Below are positions 11,285 to 25,382 of a stretch of 64,000 nucleotides of DNA, one piece after another. The notes under the pieces were generated by a model that did no database searches, had not been told where the DNA came from, and saw only the letters and a list, made by a program, of their open reading frames with translations. The DNA comes from Pomacea canaliculata (lineage: Eukaryota > Mollusca > Gastropoda > Architaenioglossa > Ampullariidae): positions 4,216,001 through 4,280,000 of the forward strand of contig NC_037599.1 of assembly GCF_003073045.1 (NCBI RefSeq), given 5' to 3'. Position 1 is the stretch's first letter; the number at the start of each line of letters is the position of its first letter. Position numbers and translations under genes: made by a program.

Positions 11285-12765
11285 CTGGGGGTTAGCGAGT
11301 GCGGCTCCGCAGACAGAAAAGCAGGTAGGTAGAAGGACGAATAAAGAGATGGAGAGAGACAAACAGGGCAGACAGGAGCGGACCAACACACACACACGGG
11401 CGCGCGTGCACACACATATATTTTATAGACAGACAAACGCATATACACACTGCAAAACACGCTGAAAGTGAGTAAATGGGAGGATAGGGGGAGGGTATGG
11501 GGGATAAGCAAGACGGTGGTAGTGCATGCGTGATCGTCCCCCTAAAATGTTGGAGGTCCAGGTAAATGCCAAAGAAAAAATCTCCCGCTACAGCCAGGGG
11601 ACCATAACATTTTCTCATAACACTTCCTGGCTTACCTCGCCCTGATAGGTAAAAGCTGTGTAAGTCTAGGCGATAAAGAGCAGTTAACGCCCAGAATACG
11701 TCGCCAAGCCGTGAAAACAGAATGTCCACCAGTCAGCTTCATTACAGATCATTTTATCCCACACCTTTCGCGCCTTGTACCCGGGCAATGAAGTGCCTTT
11801 CTAACTGTCGATGTCTGTGCGTACATTCTTTTCATCTGATTCCGGTTTTCAGGCGACTGACAGTTACTCCAATAAAAGAAAATGGCCGTGACATACCTTT
11901 TTGCAGGCGGCTGTCAAAAGACTATTTGAGTGTCGGCCTTCTCGAGCCCGTGTTCATTGGCAGACACAGAAAACCTTTGCCTTCTGTTCAGCTCCTGCAA
12001 AGAAGAAAAAAGGTCAGGTAGAATATGGAACATGATGGGCAGTGAGTGAGACTCACTCAGTTCCTTCAGGCAAGTGAGAAGTGATGCTCGAAATAAATAC
12101 AGAGACGATAGGTGGACCTTTTTACCTTAGATTATTTCGGTTATAAAGACAATATTTTTTATAAAATGCTAGAAGTTTTCTCTAAAAGTAAAAAAATAAC
12201 TTGTCCGAAAGGCATTTTCTTGTAAACATTTTGTTTTTCTCACAGTAACATTGCGTACAGCTTATAAACATGATGTTGTCTACAGAAGTTTACCCACGAG
12301 TTTGCTAAACACTAATTGTGATAACATGCGCCTGCGTTGTCACCTAATGTGCAGGGTAGTCGCACTGAGTGACTCTTGCGGTCTTACAACACAAACAGGA
12401 CAGAGAGAAAAACAAAGCTTGTAATACTTCTTGATTTTTTACATTTTAAAGTGCCCACTGTACACAAAGTTACTAAAAATGAACAGATAAAATGTCATCT
12501 TTGTTTAGTGGTTGTGTTGTGTCTCTATGTCTCTATCACCCTCCCCCACAACACACTTTCACTCACTCATGTACAAGCAGGTAGGGGTCAGCACCAGTCT
12601 AATGCACAGATACTGTACGGCGTTATTTAACAAGCACTCTATCGATTCCGGCTGATGGGAGAAGCGAACCGTGTCAATCTGCACCATGTCGCTTCTGTGG
12701 CTCTTCGTTGGTCGATTTGGCAGTCAGCATAGAATGGCTGGCAGTGCTGCTGCCCGAACCCCCCT

Positions 12766-12874
12766 CACCATCACCACCACCACCACCATCACCACCACCA
12801 CCATCACCACACCACCACCACCACTACCACACCACCACCACCATCAGCACCACTACCACACCACCACCACCACG
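12766..12874. repeat. CAC/CAT trinucleotide repeat
   Basis: An imperfect CAC repeat with CAT and CTA interruptions. The poly-Thr and poly-Val open frames over it are artefacts. Confidence 0.9.
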
Positions 12875-13689
12875 TCTCATCACGTGACCTCTGCCATTGA
12901 TCTGCAGTTACCTGAACCTTCCTGCTCCTACCTTCCTTGCTACCACGCAGTATCATCAAGCCCTTTGTAGATAATAGATGAAGGGACTGGTGAAGTAAGG
13001 GGATACACCACAAAAAGAATAAAGATAAAAATAATGACCGGTGTGGAGAACAAACGAGAGTAGGTAGATAGATGACATCTTATTTACAACAAAAACAGAA
13101 TAAGCCCGACTAAAAGTATTGTTTTTAAGATAAAGCCCTCGATCTAAGATAATCAGATCTATGCTAGATATATCAATAGATCGAGAGAGAGAGAGACGCA
13201 ACAAAACGAGATGGGATGGACAGACAAAGCGAAGAAAAAAAAGACAGAGGGGTGATTTAATATAAAGATACAAGATTCAGTTTCGCTGTTACAAGATTTT
13301 GATTGAGTTTATTTGATGGGAATTCAGCTTTTGTTCACTTATTAATTTTTCATAACCGCTTATGTGTAAAAAGATATTCATTATTGAATGTATTCTTCGT
13401 ATACTCCCTTAGAATCTCTCGTCTTTGCACACAAAGCACTTGAAGGAATTTTGTCTCTTACTTATTATTTAGGACCTTAGCTGTTGATGTTACTTCCGAA
13501 GTAGATTTTAAGTAATGTGTGAACGATTCGTTTCCGGATGTGGACGAAGCAGGCGCGCATGCGAAGTACGACCAATGGCGAGTGCATCTGAGACTGCTGC
13601 AGCCTAGCACGAGGATGACGACGTCTGCTCCATCTCTAAAAGAACTAAAGTCACATCCTGCCTGCCAAATGTCAAGAACCTGCAAACGT

Positions 13690-14050
13690 CCTCTTTAGCC
13701 CGAAACTATGGCAACGCTCACACACACAGCACGTCACGTGACCGCAGAATGATTCCTCCCCAGTCCCACGTCCTCCCGTTTACCTGCTACAGCTTCGTGT
13801 CGCGCGACCGACTGCAACAAAGGAAGACGTCAGAGGGAGGTGTAGTGACGTAGTCCACTCTGTCGCTCTGCCCACGCCGTCGGTAGGTGCGAGGGTCGGC
13901 GGTGTCCAGCAGCGATTTCTTGGACAAAATCGTCGTTGCTGTCACCGTGCTGGCCACTCAGGGTTCAACCCATCGGCGGTCGACACTCGGCAACGTCATT
14001 ATTCCGTGACGTCATCAACTCTAATACGTCATGAAATGCAGACGTCACAA
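13690..14050. promoter_or_regulatory. CpG-rich region with CRE and E-box sites
   Basis: This region is richer in CpG than its surroundings. It holds CACGTGAC near 13735, a perfect TGACGTCA at 14007-14014 and several further ACGTCA half sites. It lies 2.4-2.8 kb upstream of the most 5' exon found for the minus-strand gene, so it is a candidate promoter of that gene. No first exon was located, so this is inference. Confidence 0.28.
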
Positions 14051-17000
14051 AGAGAAGACATGTTGGACTAGAATCTTCTTTTATAATTATTATTGTTCGC
14101 CATGTCCCAAGCTGAATGTGTAATGGAAAAAGCTACTTGAACTCGAAGTACTAGAATGTGATATGGAAAAGTATTAGACCAGTGGCCCGCGGACATCTTT
14201 AGACCGGCTTCTTCTGCGAAAAAGTGAAGTGCTTTTGTTTTTGTTTTCATATTTGTATTCAGCCTTGGTTCATTTGATTGAAATTTTATTTATCAAGCAC
14301 AACAGCGTTACAAATCAGTCCGTAATATTCTAACACAGACAAGGCACAAACATAAATAATTAATACGCCTGGCATGTCTGATGGAGTTAGACACCGTCGG
14401 GGGCGGCTGCCTTCAAAGGAAAGGCTTGTTTTAAAGTTTTATTGTGAGAGAATAGCTTAGAATTGTGAGACCGGCCGGCATACAGAAAACTTTGTCCACC
14501 CCTAGTCTAGACTGTGGAGTCGGAAAGTACTAGACTGTTAGTTGGAATGTCTGGGACACATACAAGGTTTCTTTTTTAGGGATGAGTCCGAATCCTTTGA
14601 GCTGAGGTTGGTAAAAATATATAATCTACTAATGGTACACTAAACAATGTTTCTTTGGATAAAAGAAAATGTAAAAGTAAAGGGAAAAAAGGAGAAGAGA
14701 GAAAGAACGATAGACATTACAAAACAGTTACCCGAAGACTAAGATTGCAGGTGGCTGGCTACGATCAGTTTGGAATTAATACAAAGTACACTTCATGATT
14801 TTAACTCATTATACTTCAAAGTTGCTAGAACAGCGCCAGGCTTGTAAGGGTTAAATATCCCGGCGTGACAGCTTAGTCTGTAGCTGGGTAGTCAGGTCCG
14901 TTGTATCATGGAGACAGGTAACAAGACCACAGATTTATATTCACACACACACACACACGTGCCCCCTGTCGTCCCCCCAGACCATGATGTTAGACACAAG
15001 GGGGCAACTGTAAGGTGTGTACATGTACATATACTACTGTTGTCAAGCATACACTAGACCAAATCAATGCAAAAAAGTCAGAATAGTGGCTTTGGACTTT
15101 GGACTTCTCGGCTAATAAAAATGTCACTCGACTGTAGCTAGGAACATAGTCAGATACACATGGAAAACAGATGAGCTCATCTTCATTCCTGGAGTGAAAA
15201 AATATAACCCGACATATGTATTATGTAATGCTAAGGTTGCTTAGTGTCATGGATTAAAAAAAAATTATTTAGATTTTTATTTTACTTTTTCAAACGGAGT
15301 TACTCTCGAATGCATTCTAGTCTTCCTCTGTTGACTATTTATTTCCTAGTTCTACTTTTAAAACACCTAATTTACTTACTGTTGTTTATCATTTAAGTTC
15401 TTTGAGTACGTCTGGAGGTCAATGTACATGCATTCATGTTTTGTTTATTTTTAAGTATAATTCATGGATTTTATCGACATACAGGCAAGTATAGACTGAC
15501 AACCGTGACCCGGTGACATTATAAGAAGAAAATACTGTTTTCGCTACTTCAGGTGGGTGGGAACATACCATTATCTAGAAGCAAATGCACAATGCAGGAA
15601 TCCTGTCTAAATGTTCTCTGGTCAGGTCTGTGTGGGGAAGTCTCACGTCCTGTCCATGGCCGCTTGTTTGTACACCCGTCGAGCCACTCACCTCCCAGGC
15701 AACGCTTCTGTCATCACGTCAACGATTGCAGCGTAAGTGCAGCTTTGACACCTACTGTAGCAACGGAGCAGGTGAGGAAAGCACACAGCCGACAGTTTGA
15801 AATATTGATTGGCCAGGTGAAAGTGAGCATTAGGCACTCAAGCTTCCTTCTTACCCTCTTCTCTCCTTCCTGGCAACTTTGAAAACGCGCTCAGAAGAAA
15901 CAAAACAAAAAGCAAAGCAATTTGATTGCGTGTGGCGCGAGGTTCTTTATGTTTAGATTGTTTGGATTACGTCCTGATTGAGCTAGCTCAAATATGAAGT
16001 AATATAAGACGTGGCTCTAAATGATTTTCTGAATTCATATTTTCGACTAGTGGTAGCATTTCAAGCCACACTTTCTGAAGGTGAAATGAACCCAGTAGTG
16101 GTGATTGGAGTGTAAACAATGTTCTCACTTTTCCGTACCAAAACAAACAAACAAACAAAAAACATACGCACACTCTCACACACGCAGAGAAATAGAGAAT
16201 AAAGAAATAATAATAACAAAAATAAACAAAATGAGAATGACAATGATTTGAAAAAAACCAGTAAATAAATATAATGCATTTGATGCATATTAAACTTACA
16301 TATAATTGAAAATATTTTGTCAGTTAATCAAGTTTCTAACCTCCATTAACTTGGCGTGGAAGCTGCTTTCTTACGTTCACCGGAGTCACTGACGTGAGAC
16401 GGCATGCTTGACTGGCGTCGGTAGGAAGCTCCTGGTCAGAGGACGCAGCAACCTTCTCCACTGCTTTCGTATAAACTGGCAGCCACCTTCCATCCAATCC
16501 CCCACCAACACTTTAATAAGCTAATGGTGGACGATTTTGTGTTTTGACTGCTGACAGATCAAAATGCAGCTTACAACGTTGACACACCCGGTATTCACGT
16601 GGAATGAACAGTTTGTCTCAAGCTTTTACGTTTTGCTGTCCACGCGCGTCCTCCATCAGAAGACAATGGACGAACAAGACTGCCAACGTTCTGCTCATGT
16701 CCATTTTACCATTCTTTTAGTGAGATGTTATCCAAGCTGGACCCTGGAATGGACTCGTGGACATGTGAGTGAAAGTGAAATTTGCACCCGACACAGCTCG
16801 CCTGTCGTTGCATCGTCATGCCTGGGATGGTCGCCTTGAGGAGAGGAGAGGAGAGCAGGTGGACCATGCAGCAGCTGCCCAGGTAGCTAAGAGGCAGAGA
16901 GATCGATTCTAACAGTGCAATTGCTTCCGTCAAGTGATTGCTCTCTTCCGCTCATACCGCCTCCACCACGGGTAGTCATCACAGGTGCACCTATACATCA

Positions 17001-18757
17001 GAATCGCGATACGTCGATAATTGACGTGGAGATACCGTGTAATGGACAGAAAATTAAAAAAAAAAAAAAAAACAAAATTGAGAAGTCCTAACACTAGTGA
17101 AACAGTCGAACTATAGACAATGTCACACAGTTGTTAGCTAGCTATGAGCTGCAAACCCTGACCCACGCTACACTATCCTCTGATCTTTCCATGGCCCCAC
17201 TACAGACCAGTCAAGTCATCCACAAGCAACCGCATGCATATGGCAACAACAACAACAACAACAACAACAAAAATCTGCATTTCCATAGTGGTATGCTGTT
17301 TCTGTGTCCTTGCACTGACAGCACACCCTGAAATGGAACCTGCATTGTTCCCGGAGATTACAAAATCCAGTCGTGCATGAACACACTTAATGCACAGATA
17401 AGTGGTTAGAAAAAAAAGATGGAAAAGACTTTTATGATCACTGTTATGCCTTGAAAGAGATATAGAAGTTGTTAGGTTCGTCACCAAGTGCCCATAATGC
17501 ACGGGAAAGCGTGGGCAGACAGGACAGCGACATTTGCTGCTCTCTTCTTTTCTTGTTTTGTTTGATAGACGTGGGCCGTTGGCAAGACTGCTCCTGTTGT
17601 GCTTGTATGTACTTACTGTTAGTGGTGAAGATGAACATCCTCGTTTGGTCCTGATGTACATTTTTGTACTCCGGTCTTATGGTCATTGAAATGGTGGAAC
17701 TAGAGTTTCGTGTGTGTTACTCCCCTGAGAACTTTCTTCTCCGACATCGCTTCCTCCGCATCTGTTGGTCTATCACTGGCTTGCCATCCTCATTATCGTG
17801 ATACACTCAGCAGGCGGTGGTTTGCAGCGACAATTCAGTCTTAACGACCGTTACATCCCATCGAGACTAAGCAGAGCTGCTTCTGTACCTGTATGGCGAT
17901 TTCTATGTACTGGAAATTTCTGTGTCGTCCTTTTGCGGAGTCTTCGTGGTCTACTTGCCGGCTACACCCTTGGGCATGACACTCGACACTGACTTTCTGG
18001 TTATTACTGCAACCTGACTCCATGACAACGATGACCCTCAGTGCAAAGAGTTCACCTTGTCAGACTACAAGATTGTCTTTTCCTCTCACATCACCTGAGG
18101 GTGGCATCGCGGTGATGTAGGAAATCTGTTCACAGTTAACTCCTCTGTCTGTATTCCCTTTACTCACACCATGTTTCTAGAGCCAGAACTCACTTTACAT
18201 CATCTCCTCAGCAATAGTTTTGTGCAAATTACCATCCTTCAGGATAAACGATAAGGACTAGAGAGGACCGATACACAAAAATAGAAAGGACCAACAGAAC
18301 GGATTGATAGACAAAGCGAGAGAAGAATGGCAGAAAAGAATAGAGGACCGACAAAGATGGGGAAACAGCATAAAAAAAGAAAGACAGAGAAGAGTAAAAA
18401 GAGATTTGTAGAGAGACAGAGAGAAAGAGCAGAGCAGAGATGAAACGATAACAAGGGTGTGACAGTGATAGAGAAATAGTGAGTGGTGAATGGAGAGATA
18501 GGGATTGATAAAAGGATAAAGACTTGACAGTGAGTCAGTGATTGTGAATGACGTCAGAAGGCGGAGAGGGAGTTTCAAGGAGAGAGAGAAAGAGAAAGAA
18601 GGACAGCACAGAAAAAAACCCCAAAAGGAAGGATGGAATGACAGATCAGAGATAGAGATTGGGAGAAAGAGAGAGAGAGTAACTTTGAGGTTAAAAGTCG
18701 ATATTGAAGTGAAAGAGCTCGTATATAGTCAGAAACATTTGAAAATGAGAAACCAGC

Positions 18758-18905
18758 AACATCTGATAACCAGTCTCACTTGACTGTTCTCGGCAAAATC
18801 TGATAACCAGTCAAACCTGTTCTCGGAGGACAGTAAACCAGGAAAAAATAAAATTATCTGCTAAGCAACCCTGCTTTACTGTTCTCGGCAGAAAATAAAC
18901 CAGTT
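18758..18905. repeat. Local imperfect duplications
   Basis: ATCTGATAACCAGTC occurs twice and CTGTTCTCGG three times within 150 bp, pointing to short local duplications. No coding signal. Confidence 0.5.
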
Positions 18906-19466
18906 CAGAGTACCCGATGACAATAAAAGCACCAGAAACGTTAGAACTAGAGGATTTAATTTCTCTAAGCGATAATGTTAAACAAACAACATGTAAACGA
19001 ATTTTGCTGTAAATTATTAATAACAACTCTAATGGTTTCTGAGGCGCAGAAACAAGTCCGAGCATTAAACGCAGTTTTGAGAGGCAATCTCAGAACATTC
19101 CCTTTCACCAGGCTTTATGACCGCCCACACCCCAAACCAGAAACAGCGGATTGTGTTTATTTATAATAAAACATTATCTTTATGTCCACGATGAGAGGGT
19201 CATGGGCAGGTGTAGTAATGAAAGGGAGGCAGCTACAGTGTACGGCTTGTTTGTCTTCAGTAAAAGTTTGTTTGACAGAGTCTATATATCAGTTCTCTCT
19301 AAGAAGGTTTATTTCAATGATGCTTCTGTATTAATATTTGACATTTTGTATTAATATTTATTGTGATCTCTGTAATTAGACTTTCTACATCAAAATAGGT
19401 GTATGAAGATCAGTTGTCAAACTTTTCCTTATATTTAATTAACGGTTCCATCACAGAAATGATTTT

Positions 19467-19536
19467 GCAACAAACAAACAAACAAACAAACAAACAAACA
19501 AACAAACAAACAAACAAACAAACAAACAAACAAAAA
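19467..19536. repeat. (ACAA)n microsatellite
   Basis: About 17 units of a CAAA tetranucleotide repeat, followed by A-rich sequence. Confidence 0.95.
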
Positions 19537-20334
19537 ATCAAAAAGAAAAAAAAATGTTTTGCTTAAAACGTATTTCCCTGAGAGAGAAACTCAAAGCAAG
19601 ATGTATATCTAAATAAAGCCACTTACTGCAAAGAAAAATTCCGTTCTATGGCAATAAAGTCTCTGCTGCTCACAGCTCTGCGCTCTCTGGCCGGTCATCT
19701 GGCTGGACGCTGGGTGGCTAATGTTGTGGCTGCGGTGAGGGTGGAAATGGAGGATCACCTCAGTGACTATTGTTCAGGTGTTGCCGGCTGTAAGTATAAG
19801 TTACAGTTATTTCTCTGCTGGCAACATATGACAAGACGTTGAGTTGATGAGATCTGTGACATTGCGTGCCACCATTGCTGTCTAGGTGCAGTTAGGTCAG
19901 TCAACATTACCTGAGGGCGCGTGTGTCAGTCCCGGGGTCAAGTACCCGCTTACAAAAATAATCCTTTCTTTAAGTCACCTGAATGAGTTTCTCGACAGGT
20001 ATGTGTCAGAGACAGGCAAAGTCTTCCACCATTTTCATGATACACAGACTGGAGGAAAACTAAAATGTACATATGCACATAAGAGAAACAGTTATAGAGA
20101 CGTTAAGAGAGATTTGAGGGGCGGAAAGAGACAAAGACAAATGTTCACCAAAAACATCTGTTCTGTGAGTGTTACTCTTAACAACAGTCCACACTTCTCT
20201 ACTAGTCTTCATCTACAGACCCAAGAACACTCAGCTCTTGTTACTAGATTGCTCCTTGCGTTTTCTATATTTGTCTTTTATTAGTCATCAGTACTGTTGT
20301 TTATCCGTCTTTCGCATATCGTCCATGTCTCCTT

Positions 20335-20425
20335 CTTGTCTCAAGCGCTTAGAGCACTCTATATAAATCACGCATTATTATTATTCTTATTATAATTCTT
20401 CGTATTCTTCTTATTATTAAATTAT
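20335..20425 (+). mobile_element. SINE 3' tail with ATT-rich end
   Basis: The segment runs CAAGCGCTTAGAGCACTCTA, then TATAAATCACGC, then ATT repeats. An AGCGCTTAGAGCA-type core followed by TATAAAT and an ATT tail is a familiar end of dispersed SINE-like repeats in gastropods (recalled, not searched). The 5' head was not recognised. Confidence 0.45.
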
Positions 20426-23400
20426 AATAAAAATGTAATGTTCATAGCGCTAGTTTTGCTATTTACGGGTGTGTTGTCATGTGTAATGTCGACTATAAAC
20501 ACGCAACGCAACGAAAAGCAAGGGAAGCAACTCGTAGAAGCGCACTGTTAGGTAGTTCGATGATTAAGGTTCTTGACACCAGGTACAACAGCTTGCATGA
20601 TGAAAGTCTCACTCACCTTGCCACATACAGGTCCATGCATGCGTTAATTGTTCATTCAGAAAACACACACACACACAGAGCAAGCGTTTATAATAACTAC
20701 AGCTCTATCACTCTATACAGAGATTGAGAGATTCAGACTGATTGACCAATTTATTCCAGGGCCAGATGGTAATGAGACATGCATTACAATCAAAATTAAC
20801 AATATTAATGTCTAGTGCAAGTGAAGTAAGAGTGCAGTCACAATGTTTATCGAAATATTTCAGTCACTCTCTACCAACAATGTTATTTCTAGCTTTAAAA
20901 GAGTAAAATAAATAAAGTGGAAAGTTCTATACAATAACTTAATTGTTTGCTGATGCAATCGTTATTCTGGGTTTAAACATTCAGCCAATTGTGACATTTT
21001 ATGAATATATCTAACTCTAAAATGCAGAAAACTTCACAACATAATACAATATAAACTTCATCTTCAAACATCTTTATATTACGGGGGATTTAAATCCTGT
21101 GCAGTATGTCACTTATAAAAATCGAAGTTCATGATTAGACGTGGTTTAACACTATGTAAAATGTCTTGTGTACGCCATCAATGAAAATCTGTCAGTACTG
21201 TTAACATAACTATTCCATTAATTCCTCATTTGCACACATAATTCTTCTTTCAGTCTCTTAGTAAAACTATTTACATGTTCCATGAAAACAAAACCAAATC
21301 GAAGAGAAAATAACTGAAATATTAGGCACCCAGTTCCTTCTACTCCGAACATATAAAGCATGCAATACTTGTTAATGAGTCACTCTATTATTCATTCTAG
21401 TAAAATGCAACCATAGATAATACACCAAATGATTAAACTTACTTATTAGGAACTGATGCAATTTACAATAAACAAAATCACGAGGAGTTCGTCGATCTAC
21501 ACCGAACAAATTTTTAACTGCATTACAATATTGTACTGTAATATGTCTAGTCCTTATTATGCCTAACACTGATTGAGTTTGTGTATGAAGTAATTTTTTT
21601 TAAAGTTAACAGATGAGTATCATTGTAAATCTACGATTTTGCATATAAATAAATAAAAAATATAGACAAAGCGAGAGGCAGTGTAAATGGGAGGAACAGT
21701 TGGGTATTAGCCTCAATGTGAGTCACGAGTAACTGAGTCATTAAAAAACCACAAGCCGTGACGGGCAACATGGCGGACGTGTCGCCAAGCACCACGGTCC
21801 AGTGGAACTGCGTACAAGCCTCCTCCTCTTCTCATTCATGTTTTTCTGGTGCTTGCCACCCCACTCCCAGTGGTGAACCTTTGTCAGTCAAAACAACGAG
21901 AACGACTGCACCCTTCGTCGTTACTCTTTCACGGGACGATGACGTCTGGACCAGGGGAGACCACTCGTTGATTGTGGACTACGTGACGTACGTCACCTCT
22001 TCTGCCCCACGAACACACACACACACACAAACACATATGGATGCGCACGAACACCTTTTTCACAGTATTCAATACAAACATGCACTTACAGACACATCTT
22101 CAAATGTTTGTACGTAATACAGAAACAAGAGCATCTCTGTCCACACGTGCACAAATACAGATGCACGCACACAAACATCTACTCATTTACTTCTAAACTC
22201 AAAAGTGCACACTCACCATCCCAGCTACATGCTAACAAACCAGAATTAGAAGATATGTTTATCAATCCGACCTTTCATGACATTTCCCTTTTCTTCTGCT
22301 CGTCTCTAAGCCGCTCTCTCTCTCTCTTTCGCTGTTTATCTTTCTCGTTGTCCTTTCCTAAGCTCTGCTCATTTTTATTTTACTGTCTCTTTCAGCCCCC
22401 ACATTGTCACACGAGTTTCATAAAAGTCTAAGATGAGATCGTCAAAGATTAGTTTCCAGCAAGAAATATAAGTAAGTGTTTACGCCTAAGAATCCTTTGT
22501 TTGTATAGATTATACTTCACAAACTTCAACAGAAACTTTGAGAGCAGGAGCTTTGCTGTGGAAGCAGGAACTCGGTTATTAATCAATGGATGTTGATCGT
22601 GACTTCATGCATCATGCCACATGTGCTGTCTTCGTGCATGAGAGGTTTTATCTTGTTTATCCTTCTTTGTGGTAATACAGAGGAGGGTACGTGACAAAAA
22701 GTAAACTGTTCACTTTGTCAACATCCTCTACCATAATTTAGCTTCAATCCCATTTAAGTGACTTCCGCTTACTAATTAGTGTTCTTATGTTCAGGTGTGT
22801 GCACATCCGTGATGGTGTGTGTGTGTGTGTTTCAGGCATGCTTGTATCTTTGTGTAAACCTGTATGTTCCTTTGCAAGAGCGCCTGCCCCTCCCTCGACC
22901 ATACCATTTTTTAAATGGAAAATCTTATACAGGTAGACATACAGGTGAACGAAAGTACAGGTGATCAAAAAAGCTTGCTATTTTCTCCCTTGTTCTTTTT
23001 ATCCTCCTCCTCCTACCCATCATCATCATCATCCGTCTCTACACGACATCCTATGGTAACCAACCTCACCAGACCCCACCCGACACCCCGAAGATAATAG
23101 ATGTGGCGAACTTGTCATCCTGGCATCAACACGGCTTGAAACAGGGACATCAGGGATGGGTTCGGTTGGGGGAAGGGGGGCATGGCTGATTAGCCAGTCA
23201 CTCCGGGGGCGGAGGGGAACTACTGGAGGTTTACCGTTATTCGGACGTCGATTAGCACCTGTTTTCTCATGTCGCCGGTGAAGGGAAATGCATGCCGGCG
23301 CTTTGCTCTTATTTGCCTTATCAAATCGCTCGGCCAGATCGTCAGTCCGCGTTTTGTTCTGATCGAGCGGCCTGATAGCCGAGCCTGGAGGCGAACACAG

Positions 23401-24813
23401 AGTGTCTAACTTTTTCCAGGACAATCACACACGGCGGAGTGAGAAGAACAAATTAGAATCCTTAGGGACCGACCAGCTGCACTTTCTCTCTCTCTCTCGC
23501 GAAGGCAAACTCAGTTAAATTTACATAATAAGATTCACAATGCTGGACAAAAATTGAATGCAAATTTGAGCGTTCTCTACACTAAACCGCTCAGGTGGAG
23601 GGGGAGGCATTTCTCGATCTTCTCGTCCACCGACTATTTCTTTGATCGAATGCAGCGTGCACTGTCACCCGACCGACTCTGGGTACCTCAGCAATTTAGT
23701 AATATAATGTCAAATAACAAACCCTCAAATTTGTTCTGGATTTGAATATATCCTGTAGGACCGTTTAAAGGGCCTCGGAAATGAAGCTTCGCCTTAGTGT
23801 ATAAAAGGCAGCTGTTAGTGCTGTAAAACTCCCTCCCCTCCGCTTCAAGACAGGTATCCCCCTCTCTCTGTCTTTCACTTTCCCCACCCACCCTCTTTAT
23901 CTTCCCCCCTCTCTCTCTCTTTCACACACACACACACACAGCTGCGCGCACACATATATGCGCAAACAAGGGTATGTGCGTCATCGACATATACCCGTTA
24001 CCAAAGTCCACCCCCTCCTCACAGAGAACGCAGTTCTCGTGCACGCACGCATAAACGGACACACGCAAATCTCTCAAAACTTTTGCTGTTTCTGGCCTCG
24101 ACTGGTATTTAATATTGCACACCCTCCTGTCGCCAGTATTTGCGCTGTAGAATCATTACAGCTCAAAGTGTTCCCAGGTGAACATTTGTTGGCCCCAGGC
24201 AGGGCCTCTTCGTCCGGAAGGAAGCCAGGCGATAGTTGACTCCAGTGCTAGAGAGCTCCGTGTGCTCTCACCCACTGTGCATGCATGCAGCCACACATAC
24301 ATCACAAGGTGCAGACCGTTTGACCACCACTACTTACCGACTTTAGTCAGCAGGACACACGTGTCCTCACTTCTGTTACACCTGACGTTGTGCTTACGTC
24401 ACGCACGTTTAGGTAAGTAACAACACTTTCTGGTGACGTGTATTGTAGGTAAAGATTTGTTTATTTATCACCGCTCACTTTTCCCCTTTTTTTCGTTAGG
24501 TCGTGCATATTTATTCAAACAAAATATATGTTGCTGAAAGATTTTTTTCTCATCTTACGTAAGTGTTTGTTTGTTGTTGTTTTTTTGGGGGGTTTCTGAT
24601 GTTGTCTTTGTGTAGATTAATTAAAAACTTTCGCATTTCGCTTCACAATTTTTTTTCACTGTGTGGAATTTCATGTCTTAGTGTCTACATCTTAGTATAT
24701 TTAGATGTCTACCAACAGCTTGAAATAGCAACGTGGACTAAAACTAGGCGATATTTTTATTTACGATACTGACTGTTGATACCAGTTGCATGAGTGATAC
24801 TAACAAGCCATTC

Positions 24814-24836
24814 AAAAAAAAAAAAAAAAAAAAAAA
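24814..24836. repeat. Poly(A) tract
   Basis: A run of 23 A with no recognisable element body attached. Confidence 0.8.
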
Positions 24837-25091
24837 GAAAAATAAATGCTCACTGCTTATTTTTCTAATAAGTATTGCAGTGTAGCTTAGTTTGACAACA
24901 CGGGGCCAGAAACTAATTTTTTTGTGTTTGAAATTTTAAAATTTGGGACGTTTTTAAGAATAAATGCTTCAGTTGCTTGGTAAAAGAAAACTTGCCATTT
25001 TATTTGAAAGAAATTATTGTTATTATTTGTCTCAACACAGCAAGCGACAGCGCAATACTTGAAGACTCAGTGTAAATACCGTTGTCACCTC

Positions 25092-25382
25092 ATGAAGCCC
25101 ACAGGCAAGATGACGATTCTTCCACTTGTCGTCGTCTGTGTCTTCTTGTCATCGGCACTTTGCCTTTACAACCACGACACTGCGAAGCCTGCCAGCCAGG
25201 AACGTCACAAGCTGCGGAGTACAGCTGTCCAGCTGTGTCTACACTCAGCTGCGCGAGGCTCTGTAAGGGTTACAGTCACTGCATTTCCTTCGCCTTTGAC
25301 CGGTCCGCTGGTGTGTGTCATCTCCACCCGGTCTTAGGGGCTGGGCTCGTCGCTACCCCACTTCGCATCTATCAGGACACCG
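25092..25382 (+). CDS. Copy 1 exon 1: signal peptide and PAN/apple domain
   Basis: The start could be ATG at 25092 or at 25110; the second lies directly before the hydrophobic core. The PAN part reads YSCPAVSTLSCARLCKGY then FDRSAGVCHLHP, with the Cys spacing and aromatic FAF of apple domains. The frame changes between the two parts near 25200-25210. The donor is ACACCG|GTAAAT, phase 1. Positions 25210-25323 match the paralogue almost perfectly. Confidence 0.55.

Larger units (their letters stand above)
11285..25091. other. 13.8 kb without a supported gene
   Basis: No exon with matching splice sites was found. The stretch contains a His-codon-like CAC/CAT repeat (12766-12874), a CpG-richer CRE-bearing region (13690-14050), purine-rich sequence near 18.25-18.7 kb, an (ACAA)n repeat (19467-19536), a SINE tail (20335-20425) and CA-rich tracts near 22.0 and 23.9 kb. 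Upstream exons of the minus-strand gene may be hidden here. Confidence 0.4.

Noticed and set aside
17765-18060. Hydrophobic open frame with protein-like fragments in two frames
   Set aside because: No consistent frame, splice sites or recognised family; could be an old gene fragment but not supportable.
19872-19955. tRNA B-box-like GGGGTCAAGTACCC
   Set aside because: No matching A box or tRNA fold; too weak to call a SINE.
21770-21990. ATGGCGGACGTG start context and a 115-codon frame
   Set aside because: The start looks good, but the protein quickly becomes low-complexity and runs into a CA repeat; no convincing donor.
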